Assembly (NCBI GenBank): GCA_948474755.1
Contig: CAOLHI010001137.1
Span: 372,001 to 436,000 of the forward strand
Reading direction: 5' to 3'
Length of the DNA stretch: 64,000 bases
Origin: Ctenosaura bakeri
Lineage: Eukaryota; Chordata; Lepidosauria; Squamata; Iguanidae
Shown: piece after piece, positions 53,501 through 56,929 of the stretch
Numbering within the stretch: the first letter of the stretch is position 1
Layout of the letters: each line of letters begins with the position of its first letter
The notes under the pieces: model-generated
What the model was told of the DNA's origin: nothing
Databases searched by the model: none
The model's input: only the letters and a program-made list of their open reading frames with translations
Made by a program: the position numbers and the translations under genes

Positions 53501-55777
53501 AAGAAGGTTGTCATATCATCCCTTCTATCTTCATTTTGCTAAGCTAGACATAGCCAGCCACCTAAGTCACTTCTCATACAAGTTTGTGTCCAGACCTTGT
53601 ATTGTCTTGGTCGCTCCTCTAGACACATTCTAGTTTGTGAATATCCTTCCTGGGCTGTGGTGCTCAGAACTGGGTGCAGTATTCTAGATGAGATAATGGC
53701 CGAAGAAGGTACTGTGGTGTCCATTAGTCTGGGTGTTACCCTGTATGTTGGGGGTCCTGGAAGGGGCACCCAAATAACCAAATAAATGCACAAGTTGGGG
53801 AAATTAAACTCGAGCACTCTCTTAAGCTAACGAGAGGCAGGGTAACGGCAGCTAGGATCTTTCACCCTATGTCTACGGCTTCAGGTCAGAGAGCGTAGCC
53901 AGACAAGTTTTAAAGTAACAAAAATTACAGTTTTATTGGGGATAAACAGCAAACAAGACAACACACACACTAGCTAACTTGGAAACAGAAATAGAGAGCT
54001 TTGGGGAGTGGGTAATGCGACACCTGGTCTCGTAGTCCTGGAGAGAAAGACGGGGTTTCGGGAGAGAAAGCTCAACGGGGTTTGCTGATGGGAGTTCACT
54101 GGACAAACCGGCAGCAAGGTGAGATGGAAGTCCAAAGTGATCTGAGGTGGTCCCAAAAGTGGGGACTTTTTATAGGGTGGATCGTGCCTACAGGCTATGC
54201 TGTGCTTGGTGAGAACAAAACAGATTTTAGAGTGGGACAAAGAAGTTGGAAAAGGTCAGGTTTTGCATGATGAGCTTAACACTGGATGACAATAGTGTGG
54301 CCAGTATGCTGATGGCCCGACATAAAGGAATGGCTCGGCTCTTGGCATTGTGGCTTTGTGTAGATACGTGCCGAGCAAAGCCAGTTTGCAGGGAGGTTTT
54401 TCCCTAAAGCATCGGAGAGGCTTAAGTTGCCTGCCTGAATGAGGTTTCGGAATGTACAACCATTAATGGCCGCGCCCAATAAGTGCTTGTCCGGTAGACC
54501 TCTGCAAACACGTGGAGAAGGGTGGCAGAGAAAGGTCAAGCAAAGGCCAAATTATTTGATATCAAAAGGATATCTAGTGCTCTCAGCAGACATATCATAA
54601 CTGGAGTAACATGGGTACTATGCTCCTGTTGATGCATCCTAAAATTTTGTTGGCTTTTCAGCCACCGTTGACTTACGTTTAGCTCGTGATCTGCGAAGAT
54701 CTCTATTCCCCCCCCGCAAATACCATTGCCAAGGAAAGTGTTACCCATCCTGTATCTGTGCATTTCATTTTTTTTCTCTGACACATAGCCTCTTGACTCT
54801 CATCCCTGCTCAAATTAATTTTGTTTGATTTGGTCTTGTTTTCCAATATAGATTGGTGGGGACTTGAAGGGAGGGATTCTTGCTGGCTACTCCCAGTCTC
54901 TGAGACTGCCTACCAAGAAGAGCTAGTTTGGTTCCTTGTGTTTTGATTCATGGGAAAGAAGATGCCATTTTTTCCCCAGGCTTCCAGCAGCTAAACTAGC
55001 TTGGGGTGTATGTGTATGCGCGCACATGCACATGTGTGTATTTGACTGTGTCAGTTGCTTTCGGGAGGATATTTTTATCTGTTTGTGATAACTAGCATTG
55101 ATTTTTATCTAACTTTATTACTATTAGCTGCCTTGAGTGTTGTTTTTGGTTTTGCCAAAAGTCAAGATATTCATTTATTAAATGTATTGATAAATGGTCC
55201 CAAAGCACAGTCTCATAGCAACTGCATCATTATCTTTAGGGTGAGAAGTCAAAACTTATATATCATTTTCTTTAAAAAGTGTTATCTTGCAATGCTGACT
55301 CAGTTTATTGATTGTCCTGCGATTATATTTTCTCATGCTTTTAGTTAGTCCTAATTAGAGTAGACCCACTGTATCAATTTAGAGGGGCAACACATAGATA
55401 AATCTCATTCATTCAATGGGTCTGTTGTAGTTGGAACATACAAGTTTGAGGCCTTTGTTTCCATATACATCTCTCAAATTTTCCCAAGGAACTTATATTG
55501 AAGGGTACTGTAGGGACTTGACAAATTGAGACTTTGTTCTTTTTGCAGAAACTCACTGATTTTTATCCTTTTTTTTTTGCTTCACAGACACATCATCTTT
55601 GCTCCAAGCAGTCACAACAAGTATGCAGGCGAGTCCTTCCCTGGGATTTATGATGCTTTGTTTGACATTGATAGTAGAACAGACCAAAACAAAGCTTGGG
55701 AGGAAGTCAAGAGGCAGATTTCCATTGCAGCCTTCACAGTGCAGGCTGCTGCAGGGACATTAAAAGCTGTGATGTAG
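16786..55777 (+). CDS. NAALAD2: NAALAD2 (glutamate carboxypeptidase III), complete 19-exon gene
   Basis: Type II membrane zinc peptidase of family M28B. Members remove C-terminal glutamate from N-acetylaspartylglutamate and, for GCPIII, beta-citrylglutamate, outside the cell and as dimers. I joined 19 exons with GT-AG borders: 16786-16867, 22481-22592, 25990-26176, 27431-27532, 29360-29485, 31485-31671, 34573-34666, 36586-36684, 37752-37837, 39049-39168, 41002-41084, 42867-42930, 43570-43637, 44523-44614, 47291-47381, 48348-48612, 49351-49432, 52682-52774, 55588-55777. They total 2223 nt in one frame, giving 740 residues, the length of human NAALAD2. Seen: a cytosolic MARRK start, a membrane helix at about 6-28, a protease domain (about 46-106 and 342-581), an apical domain (107-341) and a helical C-terminal domain. 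Zinc ligands are H367, D377, E415, D443 and H543; E414 is the general base. Binding residues R200, N247, R453, R524, R526, K689 and Y690 are kept. S509 replaces GCPII Asn519, as in GCPIII. The ATG has a strong Kozak context. No lesion was seen. Confidence 0.96.
17395..17535 (-). mobile_element. Family G repeat fragment
   Basis: GTGTGGCTAAGCCACATCAG and GGAGAGGCTGCAGCCGTTGC match the modules at 7925-8115. A MITE abuts it. Confidence 0.45.
17540..17718. mobile_element. Near-perfect palindromic MITE (family A)
   Basis: GGTCATTTCCGCACTAGCC to CTAGTATGGAAATGGCC with the same GGGGCCGGCCGGCCCC centre, flanked by TGT on each side. In intron 1 of NAALAD2. Confidence 0.86.
17758..18303 (+). mobile_element. 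CR1 LINE 3' end
   Basis: CCCCAGCTGGAATACTGTGT, then TTTAAAGAAAGGCTGGATGG, then GACTGGATGACCCTTGTGGT and the terminal CCAACTCTACAATTCTATG are the CR1 3' ORF end and 3' UTR. Reading frames are broken. Confidence 0.85.
18304..19047. other. NAALAD2 intron 1, nothing recognised
   Basis: No feature supported. Confidence 0.4.
19048..19262 (+). mobile_element. tRNA-derived SINE (decayed)
   Basis: AGACCAGGGTTCAAATTCCC B-box region and a GGGTTGCTTTTGGGTCGCCT tail module. Confidence 0.55.
19932..20344. mobile_element. GC-rich MITE (family B)
   Basis: 413 bp with TIRs GGCCCTTTTCGCAC and GTGCGAAAAGGGTC, and CAC on each side (19929-19931, 20345-20347 by inspection). ORFs across it on both strands are repeat sequence, not genes. 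Confidence 0.8.
20345..21076. other. NAALAD2 intron 1, nothing firmly recognised
   Basis: A short inverted pair (ATTCCCAGAATTCTCAG, GGGATTCTGGGAGCTAC) near 20523-20570 looks like another MITE remnant. Confidence 0.35.
21077..21246. repeat. 170-bp hairpin with about 77-bp arms
   Basis: CTGAGTGCCTGCTGTCCTC at the left returns inverted at the right end as GAGGACAGCAGGCACTCAG. The arms match at roughly nine of ten positions, with a short T-rich loop. It could be a MITE or another fold-back element. No target duplication is seen. Confidence 0.8.
21538..21592 (+). mobile_element. End of a pogo/Tigger-like MITE
   Basis: GTGAAAGTGAAACTTGCAAA and GCGGAGGGCCAACTG match the right end of the element at 35565-35922. 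Confidence 0.45.
21955..22307 (-). mobile_element. RTE/BovB-like LINE 3' end inside a SINE tail
   Basis: 22023-22207 is the minus-strand LINE 3' end (TTGTTGTTAATTGCCATCAA, then CAGTCAAGG-type sequence inverted). It is flanked by copies of the SINE tail module (AGAAAACCCTATG..., AGAAAACCTTATGAAATTCA) at 21955-22022 and 22232-22307. Confidence 0.6.
22481..22592 (+). CDS. NAALAD2: NAALAD2 exon 2 (stalk)
   Basis: Residues 28-64, entered in phase 1 after TTTACAG and left before GTAAGT. It finishes the anchor helix and gives the extracellular stalk, ending [14 protein letters not shown], which matches the conserved EMKAENIR segment of the family. Confidence 0.92.
22738..22805 (+). mobile_element. 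CR1 3' terminus fragment
   Basis: TTTGGACTGGATGGTCCCTA then CCAACTCTATGATTCTATGA, the CR1 end with its TCTATGAT 8-mer. Confidence 0.7.
22806..23261. other. NAALAD2 intron 2, nothing recognised
   Basis: No feature supported. Confidence 0.35.
23262..23738. repeat. Degenerate tandem repeat, units of about 100 bp
   Basis: Four to five related blocks each carry an AAAGCTACAGTCTC/AAGGCTGTAGCCTC element, a TTGGCTTCC/TTGGCTCCC element and a CCAATGTTGCATGG/TCAATGTCATGTGG element in the same order. Confidence 0.45.
23930..24130. mobile_element. Palindromic MITE (family A, older subtype)
   Basis: GGCCATTTCCGCACTGTACT to GAGGAAATGGCC, with flanks AAG/AAA (two of three bases). Confidence 0.78.
24131..25186. 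other. NAALAD2 intron 2, nothing recognised
   Basis: No feature supported. Confidence 0.4.
25187..25306. repeat. 120-bp imperfect hairpin
   Basis: The left arm ends GCACTGCTTGCAAAG (25211-25225) and the right arm begins CTTTGCAAGCAGTGC (25267 on). The arms are about 39 bp and pair at roughly four of five positions. Confidence 0.6.
25600..25830 (+). mobile_element. 5S-rRNA-derived SINE
   Basis: GTCTAATTTTGGATGCTAAG, GTTAATACTTTGATGGGAGA and GAATACCAGATGCTGTAGGC match 5S rRNA in order, followed by the family tail ATGAGGTCACCATACATTG. Confidence 0.78.
25990..26176 (+). CDS. NAALAD2: NAALAD2 exon 3 (start of protease domain)
   Basis: Residues 65-127. It contains [19 protein letters not shown] and the [11 protein letters not shown] strand that open the luminal part of GCPII-family enzymes. 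One N-glycosylation sequon (NQS) is visible. Confidence 0.95.
26370..26560 (+). mobile_element. MIR-like SINE
   Basis: TGGTAGTGGTTAGACACCTG head and CACCTACCTCATAGGATTGT with TATGAGGGTAAA, the MIR/L2-type core and 3' end. Confidence 0.45.
26566..26790 (-). mobile_element. tRNA-derived SINE
   Basis: On the minus strand: GCAGTGGAGTGCAATGG head, AACCCTGG/GGTTCCAATCC B-box region and GTGATCTTGGCAAGTCACAT core. The end is CCACCAAGTCATTTC on the plus strand. Confidence 0.7.
26828..27229 (+). mobile_element. MITE (family C)
   Basis: Begins (A)GCCCTTTTTGCA and ends CCTGTGGAAAGGGCC, flanked by ATG (26825-26827 and 27230-27232). The body matches the inverted copy at 240-657, including GGGAAAACCCTGTCAATGAC. 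ORFs in several frames here are not genes. Confidence 0.78.
27431..27532 (+). CDS. NAALAD2: NAALAD2 exon 4
   Basis: Residues 128-161, phase 0 at both ends. It carries the [20 protein letters not shown] loop leading into the apical domain, with an NVS sequon. The intron that follows holds a 5'-truncated L1. Confidence 0.94.
27576..28780 (+). mobile_element. 5'-truncated L1 LINE
   Basis: About 1.2 kb in the sense direction in NAALAD2 intron 4. A 17-bp target duplication (TGAAGTGTGTTATTTGT) flanks it at 27559-27575 and 28781-28797. It ends in an A-rich tail after TTAATAAAAAAAA. The content is the C-terminal part of ORF2 ([15 protein letters not shown], then [16 protein letters not shown] across a frame break) and the 3' UTR. 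Stops break the reading frame, so it is inactive. Confidence 0.9.
28916..29005. mobile_element. Half of a family A MITE
   Basis: Only the right half: CCTAAACTGCAAACCCCAGA to GTAGTGCGGAAATGGCC. Confidence 0.7.
29040..29300 (+). mobile_element. Family G repeat
   Basis: GTAGACTCAGGCAAAAGCAA, ACTGAGTTCAAAGTTCAAAA and TTGCATTCAATTAATGTGAA are shared with 41205-41520. Confidence 0.5.
29360..29485 (+). CDS. NAALAD2: NAALAD2 exon 5 (apical domain, Arg200)
   Basis: Residues 162-203, phase 0 at both ends. The sequence through [16 protein letters not shown] and [12 protein letters not shown] is almost invariant in the family. Arg200 is equivalent to GCPII Arg210, which binds the alpha-carboxylate of the substrate glutamate. 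Confidence 0.96.
29563..30389 (-). mobile_element. LTR-like GC-rich insertion
   Basis: A GC-rich block with candidate ends TGTCA and TGACA. On the minus strand a TTAAGG-type TATA region precedes an AATAAA (plus 29728-29733 area), in LTR order. A short acidic, repetitive ORF (PDSSPE repeats) is read on the minus strand. I could not find a convincing target duplication, so both ends and class are uncertain. Confidence 0.45.
30402..30763. repeat. Fold-back element with 101-bp arms
   Basis: 30402-30502 and 30663-30763 are inverted copies that differ at only a few positions (AAACCTTTGG/AAACTTTTGG, CTTGGAGGGG/CTTTGAGGTG). The spacer holds (TA)n and (GT)n. Confidence 0.9.
30530..30602. repeat. (TA)n and (GT)n microsatellite
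   Basis: Alternating TATATA/GTGTGT runs in the loop of the fold-back element. Confidence 0.9.
30806..30990. repeat. Degenerate repeat built on TTTTCTGCAGAAAA
   Basis: Repeated segments such as GAAAACATTTTCTGCAATG, ACAGAAAATCATTTCTGTG and TGCAGAAAACTTATTTTCTG occur every 20-30 bp and are self-complementary, giving repetitive ORFs on both strands. Confidence 0.55.
31000..31484. other. NAALAD2 intron 5 end, nothing recognised
   Basis: An 80-codon open frame at 31247-31489 overlaps the exon 6 acceptor and has no family resemblance. Confidence 0.4.
31485..31671 (+). CDS. NAALAD2: NAALAD2 exon 6 (apical domain, Asn247)
   Basis: Residues 204-265. It begins [20 protein letters not shown] and ends [11 protein letters not shown]. 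Asn247 in RGNVLNLNG corresponds to GCPII Asn257 in the S1' pocket. The only usable donor is AAAG/GTGAGT, which leaves one base of the next codon. Confidence 0.96.
31768..32350 (-). mobile_element. MITE (family C) split by a CR1 fragment
   Basis: Begins GGCCCTTTCTGCACC and ends GTGTGGAAATGGCC, with GTA on both sides (31765-31767, 32351-32353). A CR1 end occupies 32122-32305. Confidence 0.75.
32122..32305 (-). mobile_element. CR1 3' end nested in a MITE
   Basis: TCATAGAATTGTAGAAATGT, GAGTTGGAAGAGACCACACG and CCCCTGCCATGCAGGAACAC are the inverted CR1 3' end. Confidence 0.8.
32545..32960. repeat. Degenerate minisatellite, units of about 60-80 bp
   Basis: At least five blocks repeat TGCCTCTCT(T/C)(G/A)GCCAA followed by GAAGGAGTCTCTCTCC and GGCCAAGAGAAGCATATGG type segments. 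The 195-codon frame on the minus strand (32456-33043) is a product of this periodicity. Confidence 0.65.
32961..33798. other. NAALAD2 intron 6, nothing recognised
   Basis: No feature supported. Confidence 0.4.
33799..34010. mobile_element. Palindromic MITE (family A, older subtype)
   Basis: GGCCATTTCGGCACTATGCT to GGGTGGAAATGGTC, with TCAGCCAGAGAGCTCTTTGG in the middle and a small internal duplication (CAGGATTTCAACAGGATG). Confidence 0.75.
34140..34435. mobile_element. Family F DNA transposon remnant
   Basis: AACAGGAAGTAATTGGAAGT, CACTTCTTGC and GGCCTGTGGGCCACATTTGG modules are shared with 2560-2935 and 1214-1607. Confidence 0.45.
34573..34666 (+). CDS. NAALAD2: NAALAD2 exon 7
   Basis: Residues 266-296. 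It encodes [20 protein letters not shown] and GYHDAEMLL, the conserved apical-domain segment where the P and G-rich turn faces the active site. Confidence 0.95.
34980..35370 (+). mobile_element. L2/CR1-type LINE 3' end
   Basis: AAAGGCCTATATGGCTCAGG, GAGAGGGTCTTCTCAGTGGC and CTGGAACTCCCTTCCTAGAG are the typical C-terminal RT coding end (FSV..LWNSLP) of an amniote L2/CR1-type LINE. The frame is broken. Confidence 0.55.
35375..35505. mobile_element. Palindromic remnant (GTATAAGAC type)
   Basis: TGTTGGTGTATGAGACGCAC and TCTTATACGCCAGCAGATAC are inverted ends of a short DNA element. It abuts a (GT)n run. Confidence 0.5.
35507..35560. repeat. (GT)n microsatellite
   Basis: Run of GT followed by ATGTATGTGTGTATATATA. 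Confidence 0.9.
35565..35922. mobile_element. pogo/Tigger-like MITE
   Basis: TIRs CAGTCATCCCTCTACATTTG and CAAATGTGGAGGGCTGACTG pair with two mismatches. CAGTC(A/G)(T/G)CCCTC ends are typical of Tigger-type pogo elements. It has no coding capacity. Confidence 0.75.
35970..36045 (+). mobile_element. MIR/L2-like 3' tail
   Basis: TAAACTGCCTTGAATCCCAG followed by GGGAAGAAGGCTGGG. Confidence 0.45.
36046..36585. other. NAALAD2 intron 7 end, nothing recognised
   Basis: No feature supported. Confidence 0.4.
36586..36684 (+). CDS. NAALAD2: NAALAD2 exon 8
   Basis: Residues 297-329. It encodes [20 protein letters not shown] followed by VGPGFSG. Two N-glycosylation sequons (NET, NVS) are visible. Confidence 0.94.
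36685..37466. other. NAALAD2 intron 8, little recognised
   Basis: A family G end (ATACCTTCCAATACTTCACA with GTGTGGCTAAGCAACA) lies at 36930-36990, and a (GAT/GAC)n run at 37145-37185. Confidence 0.4.
37467..37610 (+). mobile_element. tRNA-derived SINE, truncated
   Basis: AAGCCAGTGTGGTGTAGTAG head and GACCTTGGGCAAGTCATACT core; the tail is missing. Confidence 0.65.
37752..37837 (+). CDS. NAALAD2: NAALAD2 exon 9
   Basis: Residues 330-358. It encodes [20 protein letters not shown], the strand that returns the chain from the apical to the protease domain. Confidence 0.95.
37979..38208 (-). mobile_element. Sauria-type SINE
   Basis: On the minus strand it begins CTGGTGGCGCAGTGGTTAAA, has the GAGTTCGATCCTGCCAGG B box, the GACTCAGCCTTCCATCC segment, and a (TTTA)n/(AAAT)n tail. 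Sauria SINEs are squamate-specific, so they help identify the host. Confidence 0.88.
38209..39048. other. NAALAD2 intron 9, nothing recognised
   Basis: AT-rich, with no supported feature. Confidence 0.4.
39049..39168 (+). CDS. NAALAD2: NAALAD2 exon 10 (first zinc ligands)
   Basis: Residues 359-398. In [14 protein letters not shown], His367 and Asp377 are the equivalents of GCPII zinc ligands His377 and the bridging Asp387. Confidence 0.97.
39240..39910. mobile_element. Old DNA transposon remnant split by a Sauria SINE
   Basis: Left part: CTACACTGCCCAGTTACAGC and CCCTAGGGTTTGTAGTATGG. Right part: AACTGCAAATTCCAAGATTC and CATAGGATGCAGCCATG. These inverted modules resemble common lizard hAT-type MITEs. 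Confidence 0.45.
39418..39640 (+). mobile_element. Sauria-type SINE
   Basis: AGTGGTTAAATATCAGTACT, GACTCAGCCTTCCATCCTTC, GGTAAAATGAGTACCCAGCT and an (AAT)n tail. The first bases are decayed. Confidence 0.85.
40288..40400. mobile_element. Family E palindromic MITE (decayed)
   Basis: GAGTAGGTTCACTGAAAATC and CATTGATTCAGTTGTCTACA are weak inverted arms. Confidence 0.35.
40401..41001. other. NAALAD2 intron 10 end, nothing recognised
   Basis: AT-rich, with no supported feature. Confidence 0.4.
41002..41084 (+). CDS. NAALAD2: NAALAD2 exon 11 (catalytic Glu414)
   Basis: Residues 399-426. [18 protein letters not shown] holds Glu414, the general base, and Glu415, a zinc ligand. Confidence 0.97.
41205..41520 (+). 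mobile_element. Family G repeat
   Basis: AAATTGAGTTCATAGTGCAA, GTACTTTGCACTCAATTAAC and GTAGGCTCAGGCAAAAGCAA match 29040-29300. Confidence 0.5.
41738..41835. mobile_element. Family E palindromic MITE
   Basis: AGTAGAGTAGACTTACTGAA and GTCCCACTGAGTCAGTAGAT with TGGTGAGTCAA in the middle. Confidence 0.45.
41836..42866. other. NAALAD2 intron 11, nothing recognised
   Basis: No feature supported. Confidence 0.4.
42867..42930 (+). CDS. NAALAD2: NAALAD2 exon 12 (zinc ligand Asp443)
   Basis: Residues 427-447. [12 protein letters not shown] contains Asp443, equivalent to GCPII Asp453. Confidence 0.95.
43158..43450 (-). mobile_element. CR1 LINE 3' end
   Basis: AATCATAGAATCAAAGGGTT, CCAACCCCCTGCCATGCAAG and TTCTTCCTGAAGTTTAGATG are the inverted CR1 end. 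Confidence 0.8.
43570..43637 (+). CDS. NAALAD2: NAALAD2 exon 13 (Arg453)
   Basis: Residues 448-470, [20 protein letters not shown] plus TKE. Arg453 belongs to the S1 arginine patch (GCPII Arg463). The donor GAG/GTACAA is weaker than the other donors of the gene. Confidence 0.94.
43638..44522. other. NAALAD2 intron 13, nothing recognised
   Basis: No feature supported. Confidence 0.4.
44523..44614 (+). CDS. NAALAD2: NAALAD2 exon 14
   Basis: Residues 471-500, including [19 protein letters not shown], a conserved surface segment of the protease domain. Confidence 0.95.
44882..45083. mobile_element. Palindromic MITE (family A, older subtype)
   Basis: GGCCATTTCCGCAATACACT to GGGCAGAAATGGCC, flanked by CCAA on both sides. 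Confidence 0.8.
45097..45340 (+). mobile_element. tRNA-derived SINE
   Basis: GAGCCAGTGTGGTATAGTGG head, GACCTTGAGCAAGTCACACT core, and GGTTGCCATAAGCTGGAAAT near the tail. Confidence 0.75.
45575..46640 (+). mobile_element. RTE/BovB-like LINE 3' part, split by a MITE
   Basis: Before the insertion the frame reads [10 protein letters not shown] and [15 protein letters not shown]. After it come [30 protein letters not shown] and [13 protein letters not shown], the C-terminal RT end of RTE/BovB-type elements, with an (AAC)n tail. Stops and frameshifts make it inactive. A family B MITE sits at 45716-46135. Confidence 0.72.
45716..46135. mobile_element. GC-rich MITE (family B) nested in the LINE
   Basis: 420 bp, GGCCCTTTTCACATGACATT to GTTGCAGAAAGGGCC. 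The body matches 19932-20344 (ATGGTGCACGATCG, CAGCGCAGCCTTGGAAAC). Confidence 0.8.
46921..47160 (+). mobile_element. 5S-rRNA-derived SINE
   Basis: Best preserved copy: CTGTCTAATCTTGGAAGTTA, ACTACTTGGATGGGAGATTG and ATACCAAGTGCTGTAGACTC, then the tail AAATTCATGGGGTCACCATA and a (CA)n end. Confidence 0.82.
47291..47381 (+). CDS. NAALAD2: NAALAD2 exon 15 (Ser509, Arg524, Arg526)
   Basis: Residues 501-531. KLGSGSDFE has Ser509 where GCPII has Asn519, the known GCPIII-type difference. [14 protein letters not shown] carries Arg524 and Arg526 of the arginine patch. Confidence 0.96.
47755..48298 (+). mobile_element. CR1 LINE 3' end
   Basis: GACCCCAACTGGAATACTGT, TTTAAACAGAGGCTGGATGG (approximate) and CCAACTCTATGATTCTATG, colinear with 17758-18303. 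It ends about 50 bp before NAALAD2 exon 16. Confidence 0.85.
48348..48612 (+). CDS. NAALAD2: NAALAD2 exon 16 (zinc ligand His543)
   Basis: Residues 532-619, the longest exon. [19 protein letters not shown] contains His543, equivalent to GCPII His553, with Tyr542 beside it. The remainder runs into the helical dimerisation domain and ends before GTAAGT inside the SF(G/D) codon group. Confidence 0.96.
48613..49350. other. NAALAD2 intron 16, little recognised
   Basis: A short DNA-element remnant (CATCAGGATTCCATCGGAAG, TTAAATGGAATTATAGAACT) lies at 49145-49232. Confidence 0.4.
49351..49432 (+). CDS. NAALAD2: NAALAD2 exon 17
   Basis: Residues 620-646. [20 protein letters not shown] aligns with the LFSAVKNF helix of the family. 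It is less conserved than its neighbours, but frame and splice phases fit both adjoining exons. Confidence 0.9.
49576..49755 (+). mobile_element. tRNA-derived SINE
   Basis: GAGAGCCGGCATGATATAGT head, AGTTTGATTCCCCGCTCAG B box, and GTTCGCCTTAGGGTCGCCAT before the ACAATAACAAC tail. It has the same shortened middle as 16352-16540. Confidence 0.78.
49867..50095 (+). mobile_element. Sauria-type SINE
   Basis: CCCTGGTGGCGCAGTGGTTA head, GAGTTCGATCCTGCTGG B box, TGACTCAGCCTTCCATCCTT, and an AAATAAATAAA tail. Confidence 0.88.
50114..50790 (+). mobile_element. Degenerate RTE/BovB-like LINE 3' part
   Basis: Colinear with 45575-46640: GTCAGGATCATCCGTGCTAC, CACAAAATGACTAAACTAAG, GGACATATCACTGGATGA and ATAATGCTTGGCAGAGTGGA. 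A (TATATC)n run at about 50612-50650 interrupts it. Confidence 0.6.
50791..51579. other. NAALAD2 intron 17, nothing recognised
   Basis: No feature supported. Confidence 0.4.
51580..51740 (+). mobile_element. RTE/BovB-like LINE 3' terminus
   Basis: GGACTGAGTCAAGGAAGCCA, AACCTGAGCAGGGCTATGGA and AAAGCTGATTTGGTGACACA match the 3' end seen inverted at 22023-22207. Confidence 0.6.
51741..52681. other. NAALAD2 intron 17 end, little recognised
   Basis: A DNA-element remnant lies at 51895-52040 (ATTGCAAATCCCAAGATTCC, AGTTAAAGTGGAATCACAGC). The rest is unrecognised. Confidence 0.4.
52682..52774 (+). CDS. NAALAD2: NAALAD2 exon 18
   Basis: Residues 647-677. [20 protein letters not shown] is the near-invariant helix of the C-terminal domain. 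Confidence 0.96.
53110..53360 (-). mobile_element. MIR-like SINE nested in CR1
   Basis: ATTTAATTTATATCCTGCCT then CCAAGGCAGCTGCC is the inverted 3' end of an L2/MIR-type SINE. Confidence 0.5.
53734..54611 (-). mobile_element. Solo LTR 3, nested in CR1
   Basis: 878 bp from TGTTACCCTG to GGAGTAACA, with a perfect TGGG duplication (53730-53733, 54612-54615). It is colinear with LTRs 1 and 2; the minus-strand TATAAAA is near 54170. Confidence 0.88.
54836..55341. other. NAALAD2 intron 18, nothing recognised
   Basis: A short TG/CG-alternating stretch near 55006-55040. No feature supported. Confidence 0.4.
55342..55437. mobile_element. Family E palindromic MITE
   Basis: TAGTCCTAATTAGAGTAGAC and CAATGGGTCTGTTGTAGTTG inverted arms. 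Confidence 0.5.
55588..55777 (+). CDS. NAALAD2: NAALAD2 exon 19 (last, with stop)
   Basis: Residues 678-740 and [23 protein letters not shown] carries Lys689 and Tyr690 of the S1' glutarate sensor. The chain ends [11 protein letters not shown], close to the NAALAD2 rather than the FOLH1 tail. Confidence 0.97.
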
Positions 55778-56466
55778 GGCAGGAATGATGGCAAAGATGA
55801 CCTATTTGAACTCCTCTACTAGGAATATGATCACTCTACAAGCAGATGGAATTTTCAAGAGCAGTACCATGATACTATTTCATGCCTCATGGATGTGACT
55901 GCTAGCATTCCACACCATGAGTATGTTGACTACAGCTGAACGGAATCTGGGAAGAATGATTTCCCATCTCCTTCCAGTATTTAAGTACAGATAATCAGAA
56001 ATACAAGTTTGACCATAAACTCCTTCCTTTTACTTTCCTTTGGTTTCAACTGTCATGGCCAGTCTCCATCCCTCTGACCAACATCAAGTGGCTGAAATTA
56101 ATCTTGTTTATTGCTTCTGAAGACAGGTTTCTTTTAGCTACTCCAACTGCTATAGACTGATCTTTCTTCTGTTGATTAGTATTGCTTGTGAAGAAAAAGT
56201 TCTGTATTCCAAAACAGTATGAATATTAGTTGCTGGAGGGCAACAGCAAGGCAGGTTTGGTTTTATGTTATGATTGTCCATCCATGAAGTGGGATGTTGG
56301 ATTCTTGGTACCTGGCTTTTTGATCTGCAGGTACCAGGCTCAAACACTATAATGCCACTCTCCTGTTTATATAAATAGCAGGGCTAGCCTGCCATAAGAG
56401 TAGGGATTTTCTGTATTAAAATGGGAACTAGCCTACATAGTTAGATATCCCATCATCTAACACAGC
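55778..56466 (+). other. NAALAD2: NAALAD2 3' UTR and flank
   Basis: Non-repetitive sequence after the stop codon. An ATTAAA near 56414 is the first plausible poly(A) signal. The true end is not determined. Confidence 0.4.
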
Positions 56467-56929
56467 GGCCCTTTCCACACGTGAAGGAAAAAACGTCCTG
56501 AAACGGAGCTTACCTGAGTCCGTTGCCGCGTGGAGCGGCGCATTTTCGCGGCTCCACACTCCTCGGCATCCCACGGCGTCCCGCAGCGCCCAAAATGGCA
56601 GCTTACAACTGGCGGAGGCTCTCCACCAACAGGAGAAGCTGGCCAGCTGGAAAGCCCGCCCCCGGCAGATCTGCAGGTACGCCCTTGCGCGCGCCTGCAA
56701 ATCCACACTGGGCACTGCGACGGGGCTGCACGCGGCTGCACAATCGTACTTCTTAAAAACCACTTGAAAAGTGATTTTTAAAAAGCATGGGGCACCACTT
56801 CCAGTTGCTCCTGCGTGGATTGGGGTGTGGAACTACGCAAAAGTAGTCCGCCCCAATCCACTTTACGGTGTAGATGACCTCGTCGGAGGTTGCTCTACAC
56901 CGTTTTTAAACCACAGTGTGGAAAGGGCC
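56467..56929. mobile_element. GC-rich MITE with 14-bp perfect TIRs
   Basis: GGCCCTTTCCACAC and GTGTGGAAAGGGCC bound a 463-bp element; CGGTGTAGATGA and TGCTCTACACCG form an inner inverted pair. The end type matches families B and C. Open frames on both strands are not genes. Confidence 0.8.

Larger units (their letters stand above)
52962..54835 (-). mobile_element. CR1 LINE 3' part, split by a SINE and a solo LTR
   Basis: CR1 pieces at about 52962-53108, 53362-53729 and 54616-54835 follow one another in order on the minus strand (TTCATAGAATCATAGTTGGA; TTGCCATTTGAATCCATTGG; CCTAAAATTTTGTTGGCTTT). Two later insertions separate them. Confidence 0.72.
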
